Part shown: positions 48,091 to 59,205 of the stretch, one piece after another
Layout of the letters: the number at the start of each line of letters is the position of its first letter
Position numbering within the stretch: the stretch's first letter is position 1
Assembly: GCA_038025085.1 (NCBI GenBank)
Contig: CM076140.1
Coordinates: 2,730,501 to 2,794,500, forward strand
From: Tetragonia tetragonoides
Lineage: Eukaryota; Streptophyta; Magnoliopsida; Caryophyllales; Aizoaceae
DNA: 64,000 bases
Reading direction: 5' to 3'
Program-made: the position numbers and the translations under genes
Notes under the pieces: generated by a model
Database searches by the model: none
Seen by the model: only the letters and a program-made list of their open reading frames with translations
Told to the model about the DNA's origin: nothing

Positions 48091-48966
48091 AAAGATAAAC
48101 TAAAAAAAACAAAAAAAACTAAAGCATTCTAAAAAAACGAAAAAAAAGAAGAAGACAAAAGCAGCTAGAAAATTTTATACATGGACTTTGATGACAATTG
48201 TATAATTTATCTAAACAAGGGGCTATTTACGTAATTCGCACAACAACAAAAAACCAAAAAAAAAAAAAAAAAAAAAAAAGGAAATGGGTGGGGTCACAAA
48301 ACCATGTCAGGCGGTGTGGGAAAGGCAAAGAGGACAAACGGTAAAAAATTTAAATTTGATAAACACCAATTCGCTCAAAGCCCATTCCGCGAACAACCCG
48401 CAAAGCAAATGTGGACTGGGCCTTGGCTGGACGCAGGTCCAGTCAATAAGCACTGTTCTGTCACCTACCAATTACAGTGGTTGGTGTGACGTCTGAGTGA
48501 TTTGGTACACTTATTCCTTGCATGTCCTTCGAGGAAAAATGTGTTTTTCGGATTTTATATTTTATCCTAGTTAATAACTTTGTACTCCTTATGTTAATCA
48601 CGGCCTTTGGTATCTTATATCTAATGTGAAAACTAATGAGTATATAACTTCGATTAGGCCATTAGGGACAATGGAGCTTAAAATTTGGAGCTGCTCAAAT
48701 TGACCATAGAAGTCAGCTTCAAGGTGGTCATCAATTCTTGATGAAACAAAACCAGCATATGAAAGTAAACATATATAAAGGTATATACAAGGTCAATTAT
48801 TCCATCTTCCGAGAAATAATTTACTGCAAACAGTAAAAATAAAAAATAAAAAAATCCCCATATATGTCTACATGGGTAAATTATGATCAAATTCTAGCTC
48901 AACAGGGTTATCGTTCACAAAATCGTATTATCCCAGAAATGAATGAATAAGTACAGAGTACAAAAT
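48091..48966. other. GRAS 3' flank, low-complexity DNA
   Basis: A-rich runs at 48100-48150 and A21 at about 48257-48280, then AT-rich DNA leading to the GRAS stop codon. Short open frames at 48284-48496 look random. Confidence 0.4.
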
Positions 48967-50379
48967 TTATACATGCCGTACAGAACGCCATGCAGAAGCT
49001 GTCGCTAGGAACCTATCTTGCCAACGAAGAGAAATAGCCATTCCATCATCTCTTTCATGAACTCTGAACCCACAGCCTCCGGAGTCTCCTTCAAAATGAG
49101 GATGATAATGTGTCCCTATTTTCAGGAGCAGCTTCGCTTGAATAGTCACTGTCGAACTTAACTCGATACCACAAAATCCATGACTTTCCATCCTTCCTTT
49201 CCAAGTTTCGATCATCTCGCATCTCGAATCTCGAATAGTTCACCTCATCCTTTTCACAATCCATCGCTTCTTTGATCTCTCTACCTAGATGATTCTTCTC
49301 TATGCTCAGTCTCTCGGCACTCTCTAGTGGGAGGCAATCGTCTAGCGAATCAAACATTGCAGCATAATAATGCAAAGAATCCACATAACTTGACAGGAAG
49401 CCACAACTGTTTCGACTTCCTTCTCTTTCAACTAATATTACTATTGAAGGTTTTAGTGAATGTACAGCAGTCAAGGTGTCAGAAATCTTCAGAATATCAA
49501 TCAAGCTACTGAGGTGAAAAACCAGGTTTACTGCACTGTTTCATTCTCTCTTCTCCTTAAGTTTGTGAGATTCGAGCCTCTCAACAACCCATGGAATTCA
49601 AACAATATATTCTGAAAGCTTTCAGAGAAGCTTACCAGCCTACTCTCGGTCTCAATCAGCTCTTCCAAGCTTTTTGCAAAACCTGTAATTCTAAGTGTCA
49701 GTATGTGATTTGAGCTGGTTGCCTTCTCGGATAAAGATTGAATAAGAGAAGGCCATTGAAAACCATGTGAGATGTCAAGATCAATCACATGAAGGGCCCA
49801 GATGTTATTCTGTTCTTCCTCCCTCTCGAATGCTTCAAGTATGGCCTGATTGGCAGTGAAATGAGCAAACTGATAAAAAGGAGAGACTCTGTATAGATGA
49901 GTGAAGGCCAAAAACTCATCTGCAGGTGATGGTTTTCTCATCACCATTTGATAAAATGGAGATTTCTGAGTTAAGAGTCTCGAAACCAACCCATCAGCGA
50001 AATAGGCAGCAACTCGTTGCCCTGAATCACCACTCACAGAAACATATCGATACAGCTCAACCAGATTATCAACAGCTGAGCTGATGTTGTTTTCGTTGAT
50101 TAAGGTAGCAGACACAAGAAGCAAATGGATCAGATGAAGACCCTTCCCTCCTTCCTGCACAACACCTTTTCCTCTTTGAGCGATGTTCAACATTCTCTCT
50201 CGCTCTTGGAGCAGCCTGAATATCTTCCCTTCCCACCCTTCAGGGGAGCTGATGGGAGGACTAGAGGCATCATGCCTCTTCCTCTTCATCGTCATCGTCC
50301 TCTCAGCATAATTAGAGTGACTAACAATGGCTAAGCCAAGACTCAAGAGATTATTATTCTTTTCCTGTATGGCTTCCAT
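48967..50379 (-). pseudogene. GRAS-family transcription regulator, single exon, two frameshifts
   Basis: Plant GRAS protein gene starting MEAIQEKNNNLL at 50379. The LHR1-like part has LHLIHLLLVSATLINENN and VELYRYVSVSGDSGQRVAAY; the VHIID-type motif reads LHVIDLDISHGFQWPSLIQS; the C-terminal SAW region reads WQDRFLATASAWRSV, ending at 48967. The frame breaks at about 49536 (stop at 49528; the frame after it gives AVNLVFHLSSL, the expected VN...LH motif) and again in 49205-49240, where short ATTCGAGAT-like repeats suggest slippage. The segments line up in GRAS order with about the right total length (~470 aa). Subfamily is not assigned. Decay or consensus error are both possible. Confidence 0.78.
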
Positions 50380-52196
50380 TATAAGCAGAAAGAAGAAAAC
50401 AGGCCAAAGGAATACAGATGGGGGAATAAGGAGTGAAAATGGTAAAGTTAGTGTGAGGGAAGGAAGTGGAGTGGAATAATCCAACACAAATTCCTTTGTC
50501 TTTGCATAAGTGTATCACCGTAGACAAGGAGAATATATATATATATATAAACAAAGACCCTTTTCTTTTTTTCTTCTTCTTACGTTTTCAGGTTGTGGGA
50601 TTATCACTACTGAATTAAATACACAAGAGTAACTATTCATTCTATTTGTTCTGTGTCTTAGACTTTAGGGGCATTGAACAGTTTTGAGCCCTTCCATTTT
50701 GCATAGTTATATCCTAAGGGACAATTAGCAATGTTTGAAGGGTCTCATGTCTCAGCCACAAGTCTTTTGGTTGTTTGGAAAAGATGCGATTCACAAAGGA
50801 CAAAAAGTGTTGGATCAACCTAACTGCCTCTAAGATTCGTGACATTTATCTAAGCACAATGCCTAGATACGCCAACAATAATTACTCAATCGTGCCAAGA
50901 TACGCCAATAAAAATACTCCATCAGCAAAGATTTAGTTTTTCCTATAGATTCCAAAAACTAAACTATTCAATATGTTAAATGGCCAAATGATTCCAGCAG
51001 AAATAATCTGCAACATGTAGATATTCAATTCATTAAGTATCATACTGGAACCTGAACTAACAGGAGGGATTAACTTCTATATTATGTTCCATGATAAGGT
51101 TCCAAAAAAAAACGTGCTGTTACAACTCAAAAGACAAAGTGAAGCCTGTTGATTTCACATGAAAGCATATATGTGGAACCAAATATTCACAGATAACATT
51201 TCATGTATTACACACAAATTTCCATCCAGTTCCAATCAACCAATCAGGTGACATGGGATAAGTTCTTTTTAGCATAATAAGAACACAAAAGTCAGGCAAA
51301 AGACTCCCAGGTGATTGGAGACAATTATTATAATTGAAAGACATATATTGCATAAATAGAATCTAAAATCTTCATAAAACTGAAGAGACAGTAAACCCAG
51401 TATTTTTGACACTTAAAATTTTTTAGCATACAGGATAAGGTTGAATAGTCTTCTCATAATGCTGCCTGAATTACTCTGAAAGAGTCTGAGGGGGGCATTG
51501 AACCTCAAAAGCTGCACAAATACATGGAACGCGGTTGACCTCTAGCTACTATGAAAATGTCTTGTATATAGAGGACATATTCTTATACTCTACACTAGTA
51601 ACACTGTGCACATTGACACCCAGACAGAATGATTGGATACTACTACTATTATTTATCAGAAGATGCCAAAGCATGTCAGGTTTCAATTGGTTGCGCATTT
51701 TAATCAGTAGTTGCATAGCAAACAGTGATCAAGTTTATGTGCAAGTTTGACTTGGCCTGATATGGAGTATCAAAGCTTAATAAGATAGTCTCTACAGGCA
51801 AGGGAGGAAGGGGCATATATACAAGTTTGTATCTAAACATAGTGAAAGTCCTCTTACATAGGCTTATGTACCTAGACAAGATTCTGCGTCCCGCCACCCC
51901 AGTGACGCAGCAAAATCCAGTTCCTAGACTTCCTACTGCCAGCTTTGCCACCCATCATCCACGTCCTTATCTTCTTCCAAATCCTTACTGACCAAAGTTT
52001 AAATAATTTTTTGATCTGTTTAGATAGTTGAAAACTGGACTTCTCATAACTTAATTGGATGGATATTGCTTTCAATAAACAACAGAATGAGCAAAGAAAA
52101 GAGTCAAACTTAAGTTTTCTACAGAAAATCCCATTAATTAAGACTATTCTATATCCCATAATTCCATTTGTGTAATTTATGGCACTGACGACATAG
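50380..52196. other. GRAS upstream region and intergenic DNA
   Basis: The likely GRAS promoter is at 50380-50700, with an (AT)n run at 50534-50548. The rest is AT-rich without a recognisable gene. Confidence 0.45.
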
Positions 52197-52199
52197 TTA

Positions 52200-52495
52200 G
52201 GGGCCGTTTGGTTGGGGGTAATGATTAAGGGGGTAATGAAATGAATTTATAAGCTAAAATGGGAGGTATGTGAGGTAGTGGGGGTTAGATTTTGTGAGAA
52301 GGAAGGTAATGATTACCCCCAATTGGGGCATAATTGAAACCAACCTCCCCCTAGGGTAAGGATATTCCCCCATTTTTCTTCATTTTCTCCATTACCCTCC
52401 TTAATCGTTACCCTCATCATCACTCCACCTTACTATTTTACCCTAAAAATTTATTCCATTACCCCCTTAATCATTACCCCCAACCAAACGGCCCC
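52200..52495. mobile_element. Tourist-type (PIF/Harbinger) MITE
   Basis: A 296-bp element with near-perfect terminal inverted repeats: GGGGCCGTTTGGTTGGGGGT at the left, its reverse complement at the right, with similarity extending through AATGATTAAGGGGGTAATG. The target trinucleotide TTA is duplicated (52197-52199 and 52496-52498). No coding capacity. The clean ends suggest recent insertion. Confidence 0.95.
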
Positions 52496-52498
52496 TTA

Positions 52499-54520
52499 GT
52501 ATATTGGATTCGAGAAGGCTTAAACAGCTAAACGTCACTTTGTTGTGTGCAGGCATTACTGAATCTTCTGCACGAAGTTGGCTTAACAACTCTTCCACCA
52601 TAGTGAGGGATATCTAGTGTCAGAAGTAACAAGCCTCTACTTTTATACTCTCCAAAGAGTAACAAAGATACCTTTATATTATCCAAAGAGTAATTGCATT
52701 TCATAGGTATCTTTTGATAAAGATCTTACGTTTATTTGAAACTCTTCAAAGGTCATCAAGGAACCATTCAAAGTATTTAGATGCCTCACTAATGATGTAG
52801 TATCAAACAAGGAAAAGATAAAGTTCGATCCCAATTTGACCAAGTCAGAAGGGAACAGTTGGTTTTCACCATTACTATTATTCACTTTAAATTTTGCTGA
52901 AAGTCTGAAACCATAGTTAGATTCAATTGTCAGCCTTATTTATATCACAAAGGTCATTTCTTCCCTGGTAATTTACTCATTTTCAGGACTCTGTTTAAAT
53001 TAAAACAAAATCACTTTCCACTCTTTCTTGTCAAAGGGTCAAAATATGACCAATTCAAAGCATATACGCTTCATACGTGGACAGATAGACATTAAAGCTA
53101 TGGAGGAAATTTACATCAAAGAGAAAACATGGGAGTTAAAGCAAATTTAACATGTCAGACCTTCTTTTAGAGGTTCTTATGGAGAATTCTCAAGGCTCAT
53201 ATGATCAACTCTGAAGAACAGAGTCTAACATCATGTAAGATGAGTTTATAACAAAATTGATAAAGTTAAAGATGAGGAAGAGTTGACATCCTAATACAAT
53301 CACATTACATGTCCGGGCCAAAACAGTGTACTAAAAAGCTGATCCTATACTTGTAAAGCCATGTACAGGTGCCCTCTCTCTGTATATAGATCCTGAATAT
53401 TCTTCCATCTGATGAAAAGGGAGTTTGTCTTGTTTTTAAAAAAAGCAAACCAATCAGAGAGCCATAGAATCTTCTATTCTCTGACCTGGATCTTGCATGA
53501 TTGGGACATCAATTGTCCCTTCCTGAACCTTGAATATGATATCTAGCCTTCATAATTTCCTACCTAAACATTTGTCTTTTGTCAGGATACCAGGGCATAT
53601 TCAAAAATTTGGTAGATTAATGTCGGATTTTCCTTACGTGAACAATTTCCTTGTATTTTCTTTCTTTCTTTTTCGGATAAGCTAGCACCAACTTGGCTTA
53701 TTTTCGGTGCCCATGATTAAAATGAAGTGGGGGTATGGCCACCAACCATTCACACATTATTCTCTTCATTTCCTTCCTGCTTGTTGTATTACAAGTATTA
53801 TAATCAACAAACACTATTCCATGTCTCAACTTTCACTTTCTAAATCCAATAATACCTCCAAACACGAGGATTGCATGTAGCATCTTCTTAATTATGCCAT
53901 ACAGTTCACGAAACCATCTCTCAGTTCTAGTCCTATTGAGTGCTTGCTTTAATGTATATGGGCAATGGCGGTAACCTAGAAGAAGAAGATACAAGATCAA
54001 AGGGACTGGCGTAAAGGAAGGATGGATTATGCCATCTTCGGGTTTGAAGTCCTTGATTTGCGGATAGACCTCAGTCGACTATACCTAAATTTGTTTATCC
54101 TTATTTTTTCTTTATTAGGGAAACCAACTCTTCCACTAAAAGGACCGCAAATGCTTTTAGAGCTCTCTCTAAAGTGCGCATAATCTTCAAAAGATATAGT
54201 AGGTTCAACTTCTGTTTTGTATCTAAGAGGGAACAGTAACAGACACGCTGCTCATATGTATAGACTATAGTTCCCAGGACAAGGACCTTTCACACCAAAT
54301 AAATTCCTCATTTGATAATACACAACAATGATTGTCGTGTTGTAAACTTGTGACAAGAAGATGAGGATTGAGGACTATGAATAATCATCTATACTGAAAG
54401 ATTTATTGCAAAGATCATAAATTATGAATGTAATCAACATGTAAAGTACAAGCTAATTAAAATCACAGAAGCCAAAAATACAGCTACAGAAATTCTGGGT
54501 ATAGTTACCAGGACGCGTCA
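52499..54520. other. Intergenic DNA downstream of the alpha/beta hydrolase gene
   Basis: AT-rich sequence with no recognisable gene, RNA or structured repeat. The last few hundred bases before 54521 probably include the hydrolase 3' UTR. Confidence 0.4.
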
Positions 54521-57500
54521 CTATCTCTTTTGTAGGGTGGAAGCTGGTATGTTCTTAATCTTCCTTTTGAAAAAGAAGTAAAGCGCTGAGCCCACCAATG
54601 GCCAACTTGTAACAACGGATACATAAACGAGCAACCACATTGATCTTCTGGAATGTCGGGAAAGCTGATCCAGTCGCCGCTTAATAAGAGAAGTTGCACT
54701 GTGACAGGTGGCATCACAGGCACTTGACACTTGTTCAGGGGTTTGACTAACAGAGGGAACTTGTTCCGACCCTGATTCCTTCTGCTGCTTATCTTGCTCC
54801 TTCAGAATCACTTGGCCAGTTCCTATATGCCACTCAGAAGAATGTCCAACCACATCCGCTGTTGCTGGCTCATTTCCCATAGCAGCAATTGTCCCATCCT
54901 GTGCGACATTCACATATGGGCCCTGGTCGATTGCAGGTTCCAATGAAGGATGTAGGCCAGAAATCTGGATGACATACTAGATTATGTTACGAGATGAAAT
55001 TCTTAATGGTGAAGAATCAACAGTTACAGCCTTACAGGTCATAACAGTGTAAGAGTCAAGAATAGCCTAAGCATATATGGGCTTGAAAGGAATTCACCTT
55101 CTTTTGTCTATGCATATATGGGCTTGAATGCAGAATTCCAAGGAACTCATTGACAGCCCTCACCCACCTGCAAACACGTATTTCATTAAGCCGGCAAATA
55201 ACTGCCTGAATATCATCATATTTTATGGCATCGCTCTATAACAGAACTCTGTTCTTTGAGCATAGAGAACACTTGAAGCTACAATATTTGAGCTTTCAAC
55301 TAGCTTAGTTTTGACTCCCATAAAACACATTTCCACAACCCCCACCCCAAATCAGCTTCTATGCAACATAAGTATGCTAAGATGACTGTCAACCAATGAC
55401 ACGTAAATGTTCGAAACCAAAACACGTGTTGTCTACTTCAAACCTCAATCCAACACCTGACAATGAGGGTGCAATGGGGAAAAGAAGGTACAGAAAATAA
55501 CCGCAGTAAGACCACCATCAACATGCAAAGTTAGATTACCTAAATTCAGTTTATCTCTAAGAGATGGTTCTTAGATGGCTTAATAGCCTATATAGGAGTA
55601 CATGATTAACATCTATCAAACCAAATAAGCATCGGGTGAATACCACAGGCTGGAGGCAGTTAATCCTTCAAAAAAAGCAAGATGTCCACCATGCTGTGCA
55701 GTAGCCAGAACAATGTTTTTATTTAACCTGTAAAAGAAACCATTTAGTACGGAAAATTTTAGGATGGTAAACAAAAAGCACAAAATTTGTTGACAGGATA
55801 AACAGTCAGTAAGACCTGCATTCATCCCACGGAATGGCTTCCCTGGTACAAACTGGGTCGTCCAAAGCACTAATGCAGAGTAGTGGGACAGCCACATTAC
55901 CAACATAGTTGGAACTGCTACAACGCCTGTAGTATGTGTCGACAGTCTGAGGGCACAGATGGATAATTTCAGTAACATGATGGACAAATGGATTCCACCC
56001 ATAAAAAGAGTGGAAACATAAGAGAAATCCTCATAAGCAGTTACCTCATACTTCCCCACAAGGCAGGTAGCATGGTTGTCAAAATCGCGGATGCTGCGGG
56101 ACTGTCACAGTAAACAACTATCATTAGCAGAGCAACTGACCTTGTGTATCATTACACATCATGAAACTCATTAGAAGATTAGAGTTCCAAGATTTTGGAC
56201 CATAACACGATATCAACACTTGATGATAGATTTTGCCAGCCCCAAGGATTATAACCGCTGAAATGTGATACTTCTCACTTTATGTTCCACACAAATTGTG
56301 AGTTTTTCAATAATTTCAAAAAGGGCACAAACCTTTTCTATTCCTTCCCAATTAGCAAGACGTGAATAGCGGGGCTGATGCCTACAATACAGCAGACAGA
56401 ATAAGGTTATAACCAAATTCACTTGAAAGTTGAAGTTGAAAGTTGAAACTATGCTCCAAACTAAAAGGCATACTCCTAAGTCCTAACGTCCCATTAGCAC
56501 CATAAAATAGAGGAAATATAAAGAAAACAAGCATTAAATTCTAGTGAGCTAAAGTGATTGTCATTGAACACTAAGTGTTTGTTGGAAACATGTAGTAGAA
56601 AGAGGGGTAGTAGGATACATTTAGAGGATCGAGAATGAGGGATGTTTTGCATTTCGCTTTTTCCGCTTTTTTTTGGTGTTTAGGTTTCTATCTATTTAGA
56701 GTTCTCGTTGTAACCCCTTTTCTTTTACCTGCTAATACCACTCTTTGTCCATGTATTTATTTTCGTAATTAATTTGTTCAATATTAATTTATTTCCTCTC
56801 TTTTTTCATTCAACCACTCACCCTTTCACTCACTATAGTAAATAGACTACTTTACATTCGTTCAGTCAAAAAATCTATTAAACTTTTTTCAAAACTCAAA
56901 AGTTCCTTAGTGGGTCTATTGAAAATTGTCTATTTACTAGGCCACTATCTAGTAGCTAGGGGTAAGGCTGCAATCTGCATACATCTCCTTAGACCCCACC
57001 CATGGTCGGACACCTCCTGGGTGGTTGTTGTAGTAAGTGCTTGTTGAAAAATGAAACTTCGATACTGTGAAGGGACAGACGTAATGGACTCTTTTGGACG
57101 AAGTCAATGGGATGGAGAAAGTATGATGTTACATCAGACTCTAGCACTGTAGCACATCACAAGATACTAGAGGTTTCAGTACTAAATCTCACTGAAGTGG
57201 CTGAGAACATACAACTGTGCATAACCTTGAAGACCAATCGTAAGAGCTCGATCATACAACTTTTGGACAAGTCTCCGACCTATGAACCTGTCCCCAATCT
57301 ATGCAAGGATGAAGAAAAAACAAGTTAGCAACATGTATGATGTTCGAATACACAGTAGACATTTCTCAGAGAAGCTACTGAAGAAGAAAGTATCAATCTG
57401 TCGAATAAGTTAAAAGACTAGCCAGAGAATCTACATTCCACACTATATCACTACTCAGTCGAAAAAACAAATCAGAAGAAAAAAATCTGGGTGAGTCTGG

Positions 57501-58882
57501 GTTCCCCCCTCATACAGTGTGAAAACTGACATAATAATACAGTGCACACAGCCTTCTCCTGAAAGCATCACCTGAAAATTTTCTGAGGTGTAAACATTCA
57601 CTCCTCTTGACAAAAGAAGACTTCTTGAAGCAAAAAAGGATCCCACATACTTATATTTAGCAAATTAACACTCGTATCCCATTTTCCAGCAACAAACTTG
57701 GCTAAGTCACGCTATACTTTGAAAGCAAACTACCCAATAAGTAGAATAACAATCTTCCACAACCAATGAAAGGCTTCTCATCAAATTAACTTATACAGGT
57801 AGGAACATGAACTTACCAAAAGATCCCATGGAGAGCATATGGCAACAGCCCCTGCAATTGGAATGTCCTCCCCCTCTTCGCCAAGGTATTTTACCTGAGC
57901 AAGTGGTTACAGGTGATCAATCTAAAAAGCAATGCATCGGGCATTGATATCATGTTATTCATATAAGACACCCCCTTAGAAAATTATATATATTACTATA
58001 ATCTGTTGGGTCTTTTAAAGGACTCAATCAAAGGACACAAACAAGGAGAGCCCGCTGTTTTTCTGAATGATGAGGTAGATTGGGAGTGACAAAGGCTTGT
58101 CCACCCATAATATATTCTGTACTATTCTTAGACCGATTCTCTTACTCTCAAACTCTATACTTGAATCATGACAAGCAGCTCTGAGATAGCAAATAATAGA
58201 TAGAATCAAAACTCGATTTTTACCTCTAAGCATGTTTACATGGAAACCTCAGAAACCAATGTATCCTAAAGCCAATGAAAAGGAGGTGATAATCACCAGC
58301 TAAGTAGAATTTGGAAATGGTGAAGCAAACAGAGAACCTTAGAGATACAAGGTGCCGAAAAGCTCACAAGAGAAACATAGAACCTCAATGCTAGACATCT
58401 TTCTGTTGACAGATGAAAATAATACAATTAGATACTGAGGTATAGTCAAACAAAAACCTCTCTCTCATCTGGTCCAAATCTTCAACCTTGGTTTAATCTT
58501 GAATAGTTAGTAGTTAGGACAACTGGACAAGAGCGCATACATTTTGACCTCCTCTGGCTATTTACCCAGAGAGATATTGACCAAAATGACAGACTATTTA
58601 AAGTATGCAAAACGTACAAAAGGTAAAGATTTCCTCTCCTCGAGGGGTATGCAAAACACCACTTACAGCATTCAGTGAGAGTAAAGCAAATTAGTTCAGG
58701 GAATAAGGCCCTAAAATGAATATCCATGACAGAAGGCTAACAAGCTCCAACAGATATACCAGAACGTTGGCTCCAATGCTCGTTCCAACAACAAAGAGAG
58801 GTGCATCAGGGTATTCACCGTGGAGATGACGAATAACTACACGAACATCCTCTGTCCACCCAGCATTATAGAAGCAATCAGA
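54521..58882 (-). CDS. EMB8/YheT-type alpha/beta hydrolase, 3' nine exons (5' end beyond the window)
   Basis: Alpha/beta hydrolase of the embryogenesis-associated EMB8 family; the natural substrate is unknown. Nine in-phase exons: 58760-58882, 57817-57894, 57213-57298, 56333-56381, 56045-56101, 55816-55946, 55644-55727, 55098-55167 and 54521-54964, giving 373 visible residues. The first visible exon holds the nucleophile elbow VGTSIGAN (Ser in GTSIG). SALDDPVC carries the likely acid residue, and QHGGHLAFFEG carries the catalytic His. The last exon encodes a polar linker and a C-terminal membrane helix (SMWLLVYVSVVTSWPLVG) before a basic end. The first visible exon begins in phase 0 after TTTTGCAG. 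The upstream exons, expected to encode the strand before SDCFYNAGW, are not in 58883-64000, so satellite array 3 appears to lie in that intron. The gene resembles At1g34340. Confidence 0.9.
56588..57033 (+). mobile_element. RTE-type insertion in a hydrolase intron
   Basis: Flanked by an imperfect ~16-bp duplication, TAAGTG(T/C)TTGTTG(G/A)AAA, at 56572-56587 and 57034-57049. The 3' end (AGCTAGGGGTAAGGCTGC...AGACCCCACCCATGG...CTGGGTGGTTGTTG) matches the end of the insertion at 24768-25150, but the bodies differ. It lies inside the intron between the 56333-56381 and 57213-57298 exons. The mutated duplication suggests an older event. Confidence 0.75.
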
Positions 58883-59205
58883 CTGCAAAACAATAAGGTG
58901 TATATTAGTTCAAATGCAAATAATAACCAATTGAAAATATAATAAAAGTACCAAAATAGAGAGCATTCAAAACTGCACATCATGAGAAATTATTGCCTAA
59001 TCAAGCAAGAAGAATAAAATAGGACTCCACGCGCCAAGCCACCAAACTACAATATAAAGTCTCTGCATAAGCCAATAGTGACTCGACGATAAGAAATCCT
59101 TTTCATTGGATTTAAAAATCTCTAACTTGTCTCTCGCAACAATTGACATGTTCAAATGATATTAGCAGCTGAATAAAACTACCACAACTTTTATTGCACT
59201 TTTAA
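58883..59205 (-). other. Intron sequence between a hydrolase exon and satellite array 3
   Basis: AT-rich sequence upstream of the exon that starts at 58882 on the minus strand. No exon, tail segment or gene is visible in it. The array begins in mid-monomer at about 59206. Confidence 0.5.

Noticed and set aside
57455..57646. Candidate hydrolase exon (GATGCTTTCAGG...) on the minus strand
   Set aside because: It looked like the expected exon, but the true one is at 57213-57298 (IGDRFIGRRLVQKLYDRALT) with correct splice sites and phase.
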